NCBI GenBank assembly: GCA_016713665.1
Contig: JADJOR010000020.1
Location: 57,854-121,853 of the forward strand
Source of the DNA: Deltaproteobacteria bacterium
Lineage (GTDB): Bacteria; Myxococcota_A; UBA9160; UBA4427
Length of the DNA stretch: 64,000 bases
Direction: 5' to 3'
How positions within the stretch are numbered: position 1 is the first letter of the stretch; the number at the start of each line of letters is the position of its first letter. Below the pieces are notes generated by a model that was not told the DNA's origin, did no database searches, and saw nothing but the letters and a program-made list of their open reading frames with translations. Positions 61,601-64,000 of this stretch are shown piece by piece. The position numbers were made by a program, and so were the translations under genes.

Positions 61601-62427
61601 GCGCGGATCAGGCGCTTCGCGGGTCGCGCGTCGACGTGCTCTGACGCCGGCGCCCGCGCACGAGCCAGCGCCGCGAGACCGGCGGCGCCCGCCGCGAGGG
61701 CGAGGCCGCTCGCGGGCTCCGGCACGTAGGTCCGGAACGCGAAGTCGAGATTCGTGAACACGATCCAGCTCGGCGGCGCGATGCCGGGCTCGCAGAACGG
61801 GTCGAGCGTGCAGAAGATGATGCCGCCCGGGTCGTAGCGGACGGCATCGCCGAAGGCGTAGAGGGCGGGGTTGCCGAACCAGGCGACGCCGCCGGCGCCG
61901 CCGTCTCCACCCGAGTCCTTCTGGAGCACGAGGGCCAGCGTCTCGCCGGCGGTGATCGCGACCGGCACGTCGAGATCGATCGTGACCCAGCCGGGTCCAG
62001 TCCCGCCGGCGGAGGAGCTCGGCAGGGCCAAGAGCGGAATGCTCCCGGTCGCGATCGGCACCGAGCCCCCCGGCAGCGCCAGCACGCCGTCCACCACCGG
62101 ATGGATCGAGACGAGCAGATTGCCGATCGGGCTCAGCTGGGACGCGAAGACTTCAATCGTCTCGAGCTGTCCCGACAGGCCGACGTCGAAGCGCTGGGCG
62201 ACGGGCCGCTCGTTGAACTGTGTGAAGCCCGATTGGAACGGGCTCTCCTGATCGAGCTCGGCCGCGATCGCCGGCGGCGCGCCGGCGACGAGCGCGACGA
62301 GCGCGAGCCCCGAGCCGAAGCTACGCGAGGCGACGCCGACCGTGGCGCGTGCGAGGCGAACGGCGAATCCAGCGAGATGGGAATCGGGAGCGGAGCGCGT
62401 CGGGATCGGCGAGATCGGTTGGTCCAT
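61546..62427 (-). CDS. PEP-CTERM sorting-domain protein, probably frameshifted near its 3' end
   Basis: 293 aa as written. A signal peptide with a 24-residue basic lead (core SGLALVALVAGAPPAIAAE) and a beta-rich domain with a Gly/Asp-rich loop (KDSGGDGGAGG) end in YVPEPASGLALAAGAAGLAA. After this the written frame runs on for about 30 residues (ASEHVDARPAKR...) into the neighbouring gene, which PEP-CTERM proteins do not do. One base less in the GCGCGGGCGCCGG run at about 61645-61655 gives an Arg-rich tail, ARRRRQSTSTRDPRSA, and a stop at 61608. The ATG follows a TAGGCT box by 6 nt. Confidence 0.7.
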   Translation of the reverse strand: MDQPISPIPTRSAPDSHLAGFAVRLARATVGVASRSFGSGLALVALVAGAPPAIAAELDQESPFQSGFTQFNERPVAQRFDVGLSGQLETIEVFASQLSPIGNLLVSIHPVVDGVLALPGGSVPIATGSIPLLALPSSSAGGTGPGWVTIDLDVPVAITAGETLALVLQKDSGGDGGAGGVAWFGNPALYAFGDAVRYDPGGIIFCTLDPFCEPGIAPPSWIVFTNLDFAFRTYVPEPASGLALAAGAAGLAALARARAPASEHVDARPAKRLIRAQDQRYSLSPPVIAVSKA

Positions 62428-62433
62428 TGGACG

Positions 62434-62439
62434 AGCCTA
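62434..62439 (-). promoter_or_regulatory. -10-like box 6 nt before a PEP-CTERM start
   Basis: On the minus strand TAGGCT is followed by CGTCCA and then the ATG at 62427. No Shine-Dalgarno precedes the ATG. No good -35 hexamer. One of four elements with the same spacing. Confidence 0.4.
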
Positions 62440-62532
62440 GCATCGAAGGCCCGGGCGATGGACGCGGGAAGAGCGCACCGTGGTGCAGCGTCGGGTTGCG
62501 ATGCGTCGGATGGCCGCGTGGAGACCTGCGCG

Positions 62533-63504
62533 TCAGCTGCTCGTTCGCAGCAGGCGGTGCGTCGGGCCGCGCCACGTTCTGTGTCTTCCCGCCACAGGCA
62601 GGTCCCGATCCCATTCCGGCTCCGGGCCGAGCTCTTCGACGAGCCAATCGATCAGCGCGCGGACCTTCGGCGAGGGGTGTCGATTTTCCGGATCGACGGC
62701 GAAGACCGACGTGCCGGGATGCATGGTCGAGGAGCAGGGGACGAGGCGTCCCTCGCGCACGTCGTCGCCGCAGAGATAGGTCGGCAGCGTGACGAGGCCG
62801 AGGCCCGCGATCCCGGCGACGCGCAGGGCGTCGCCGTTGTCGAAGGTGAGCGGGCCGCGGACGGCGATCTCCTCGCCGGTCGAGAAGCGCCAGAGCTCGC
62901 TCGCACCGCGATAGGTCAGGCAGGGATGGTCCGCGACCTCGGCGGGCGTTCGCGGTGCGCCGTGGCGTTCGAGATAGTCCGGCGACGCGCAGAGCAGGCC
63001 GCGGATCGGGCAGATGCGCCGGATCACGTAGCTTGGCTCGCGCGGTCGCTTGATCCGGATCGCGACGTCGATGCGCTCGTAGACGAGGTCGACGACGCGA
63101 TCCGTCGCCTCGATCTCGACCTTGAGGCTCGGGTAGCGCGCGAGGAAGCGCTCGATGCGGGGCGCGATCTCGTGGACGCCGAAGGACATCGGGACGGTCA
63201 GGCGGAGCGTGCCGTGGGGCTCGGCCTGGAGCTGCAGGATCGAGCGCTCGGCATCCTCCGCCTCCTCGACGACCCGCCGGCAGCGCTCGTAGAAGACGCT
63301 GCCCGCCTCGGTCAGGCTCATGCGCCGGGTCGTCCGGACCAGCAGCTGGGCGCCCAGGCGGGCTTCGAGGGCGGCGAGCTCCCGGCTGATCGAGGCCTTC
63401 GAGACGCCGAGACGCCGGGCGGTGGTCGTGAAGCTCCCGGTCTCGACCAGGTGAGCGAAGATGACCATGCCTGCCACACTGGGGAAGTGCTGATTGTTAC
63501 TCAT
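62533..63504 (-). CDS. LysR-type transcriptional regulator
   Basis: 323 aa. N-terminal winged helix: SFTTTARRLGVSKASISREL then LAALEARLGAQLLVRTTRRM, the LysR HTH with the usual two-helix linker. The C-terminal effector domain (about 95-300) carries HGTLRLTVPMSFG, VDLVYERIDVAIRI and GLGLVTLPTYLC. Such proteins respond to a small molecule and often regulate a divergent neighbour; here that neighbour is the truncated exported gene at 63592. A TATGAT box sits 8 nt before the ATG. Confidence 0.92.
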   Translation of the reverse strand: MSNNQHFPSVAGMVIFAHLVETGSFTTTARRLGVSKASISRELAALEARLGAQLLVRTTRRMSLTEAGSVFYERCRRVVEEAEDAERSILQLQAEPHGTLRLTVPMSFGVHEIAPRIERFLARYPSLKVEIEATDRVVDLVYERIDVAIRIKRPREPSYVIRRICPIRGLLCASPDYLERHGAPRTPAEVADHPCLTYRGASELWRFSTGEEIAVRGPLTFDNGDALRVAGIAGLGLVTLPTYLCGDDVREGRLVPCSSTMHPGTSVFAVDPENRHPSPKVRALIDWLVEELGPEPEWDRDLPVAGRHRTWRGPTHRLLRTSS

Positions 63505-63512
63505 GTGGAACG

Positions 63513-63542
63513 ATCATATCCAGATTCTCCCATTGTTGGAAA
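63513..63542 (-). promoter_or_regulatory. Promoter of the LysR gene
   Basis: Minus-strand TTTCCA (63537-63542), 18-bp spacer, TATGAT (63513-63518), 8 nt, then the ATG at 63504. The 86-bp divergent gap is clearly more AT-rich than its surroundings and would be the place for an autoregulatory LysR site; I did not find a clear T-N11-A inverted repeat. Confidence 0.5.
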
Positions 63543-63591
63543 GTGGCCGCCGCCCGATGTTTCGACTGCGCGCCCCTGAAAGGGGCATTCC

Positions 63592-64000
63592 GTGTCCAAC
63601 CTGCCGATCCTCCTCCTGGGCTTGACCCTGACCGGGCTGATGGCGTCGCTGGCCTGCGCCAGCCCGTCCCCGATGGGCGCGGCGCCCGCTGCCCTCGTCT
63701 CCGTCCGGACCGCCGGGGTGGATCATTCCGTCTACCCGTCGATCGACGCGGCCGTCGAGGCCGCCTTCACCGCCGCCGAGGAAGGGGCGGGGCCGGCCGA
63801 GCGCGATCGCCTGCGGATCGGGACGATTCGCCGGGTCGCCGGGGGCTTCGCCTGGGTCGAGCCCGCCGTCTCGTCGAGCGCCATCCACGCGATGACCCCG
63901 ATGCAGGTCCGGCTGCGCCTCGGGCCCGAGGACGTGGCGATCTATGGCCTCCACCCGCGCTCGGGTCTCGCCGACCTCGACCGCGCCAACGAGAGCGTGA
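63592..64000 (+). CDS. Exported/lipoprotein-like protein, cut by the window end
   Basis: 136 codons visible from the GTG at 63592 (AAAGGGGC upstream), running off the right edge. Signal peptide LLLGLTLTGLMASLACASP, with a possible lipobox LAC. The mature part reads DHSVYPSIDAAVEAAFTAAE, RRVAGGFAWVEPAVSSS, and IYGLHPRSGLADLDRANESV. The last element, HPRSG followed by D-R-A-N, faintly resembles DUF4329/JAB-like proteins; this is tentative. Divergent from the LysR gene. Confidence 0.5.
   Translation, partial: MSNLPILLLGLTLTGLMASLACASPSPMGAAPAALVSVRTAGVDHSVYPSIDAAVEAAFTAAEEGAGPAERDRLRIGTIRRVAGGFAWVEPAVSSSAIHAMTPMQVRLRLGPEDVAIYGLHPRSGLADLDRANESV

Noticed and set aside
1..64000. tRNA, rRNA, CRISPR array, insertion sequence or prophage
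   Set aside because: No cloverleaf-like sequence, no conserved rRNA stretch, no transposase or integrase, and no repeat/spacer pattern seen on reading. The two holin-like genes are chromosomal membrane families without phage neighbours.

Overview
This is a very GC-rich bacterial chromosome segment with about 55 genes on both strands and no rRNA, tRNA, CRISPR array, insertion sequence or phage module that I can see. The products point to a free-living Gram-negative heterotroph of the broad former-deltaproteobacterial type (Myxococcota, Desulfobacterota or Binatota-like). They include PEP-CTERM exported proteins, a DUF2490 outer-membrane protein, DUF3604, FG-GAP proteins, two cytochrome P450s, several CoA and redox enzymes, and F420/FMN-type luciferase-like oxidoreductases. 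The lineage is inferred from gene content only.

Layout. 1-831 (minus): envelope-stress trio of the YqjD/YqjE/YqjK type. 1.1-6.1 kb (minus): exported DUF3604 protein, a possible 2-oxoglutarate oxygenase and a small membrane-anchored protein. 6.3-12 kb: exported unknown protein, a giant MscK-type mechanosensitive channel and a GxRDHSWGxR-motif protein, then an enoyl-CoA hydratase. 12.7-20.4 kb: two PEP-CTERM proteins, an exported protein with a Cys/Asp-rich tail, a GST, a nitrobindin-like barrel, UppP, a PPOX-type flavoprotein and a methyltransferase. 20.4-27 kb: a Wzx-like flippase and two P450s flanking an S51-type peptidase and a DTW-domain RNA-modification enzyme. 27-31 kb: a broken small exported protein, a LuxR response regulator translationally coupled to a hybrid kinase (frameshifted as written) and a Nudix hydrolase. 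31.1-34.1 kb: a tight operon of acyl-CoA-dehydrogenase-like, SnoaL-like and amidohydrolase genes. 34.2-37 kb: an FG-GAP protein with three tandem phage-fibre-like repeats. 37-46.6 kb: mixed redox enzymes, EthD-like and exported proteins, and a second GxRDHSWGxR protein. 46.8-52.5 kb: a wHTH-AAA regulator and a convergent methyltransferase/SDR/luciferase-like operon. 52.6-55.5 kb: an acyl-CoA ligase, an HSL-type esterase and a cupin. 55.7-59.2 kb: an FG-GAP lipoprotein, a NagZ-like GH3 enzyme and an M15 peptidase lipoprotein. 59.3-64 kb: two more PEP-CTERM proteins, an EthD-like protein, a LysR regulator and a truncated exported protein.

The metabolic genes suggest uptake and oxidative breakdown of lipophilic compounds: P450, ligase, dehydrogenase, hydratase, LLM, TauD, GST, esterase and amidohydrolase. 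The other main theme is a decorated cell surface: five PEP-CTERM proteins, FG-GAP proteins, lipoproteins, a flippase and peptidoglycan recycling. Three features stand out. First, four genes carry a TANNNT box exactly 6 nt before the start codon and no Shine-Dalgarno, a geometry expected for leaderless mRNAs. Second, two distant paralogues belong to a poorly characterised GxRDHSWGxR family. Third, three reading frames are broken by what look like single-base events.
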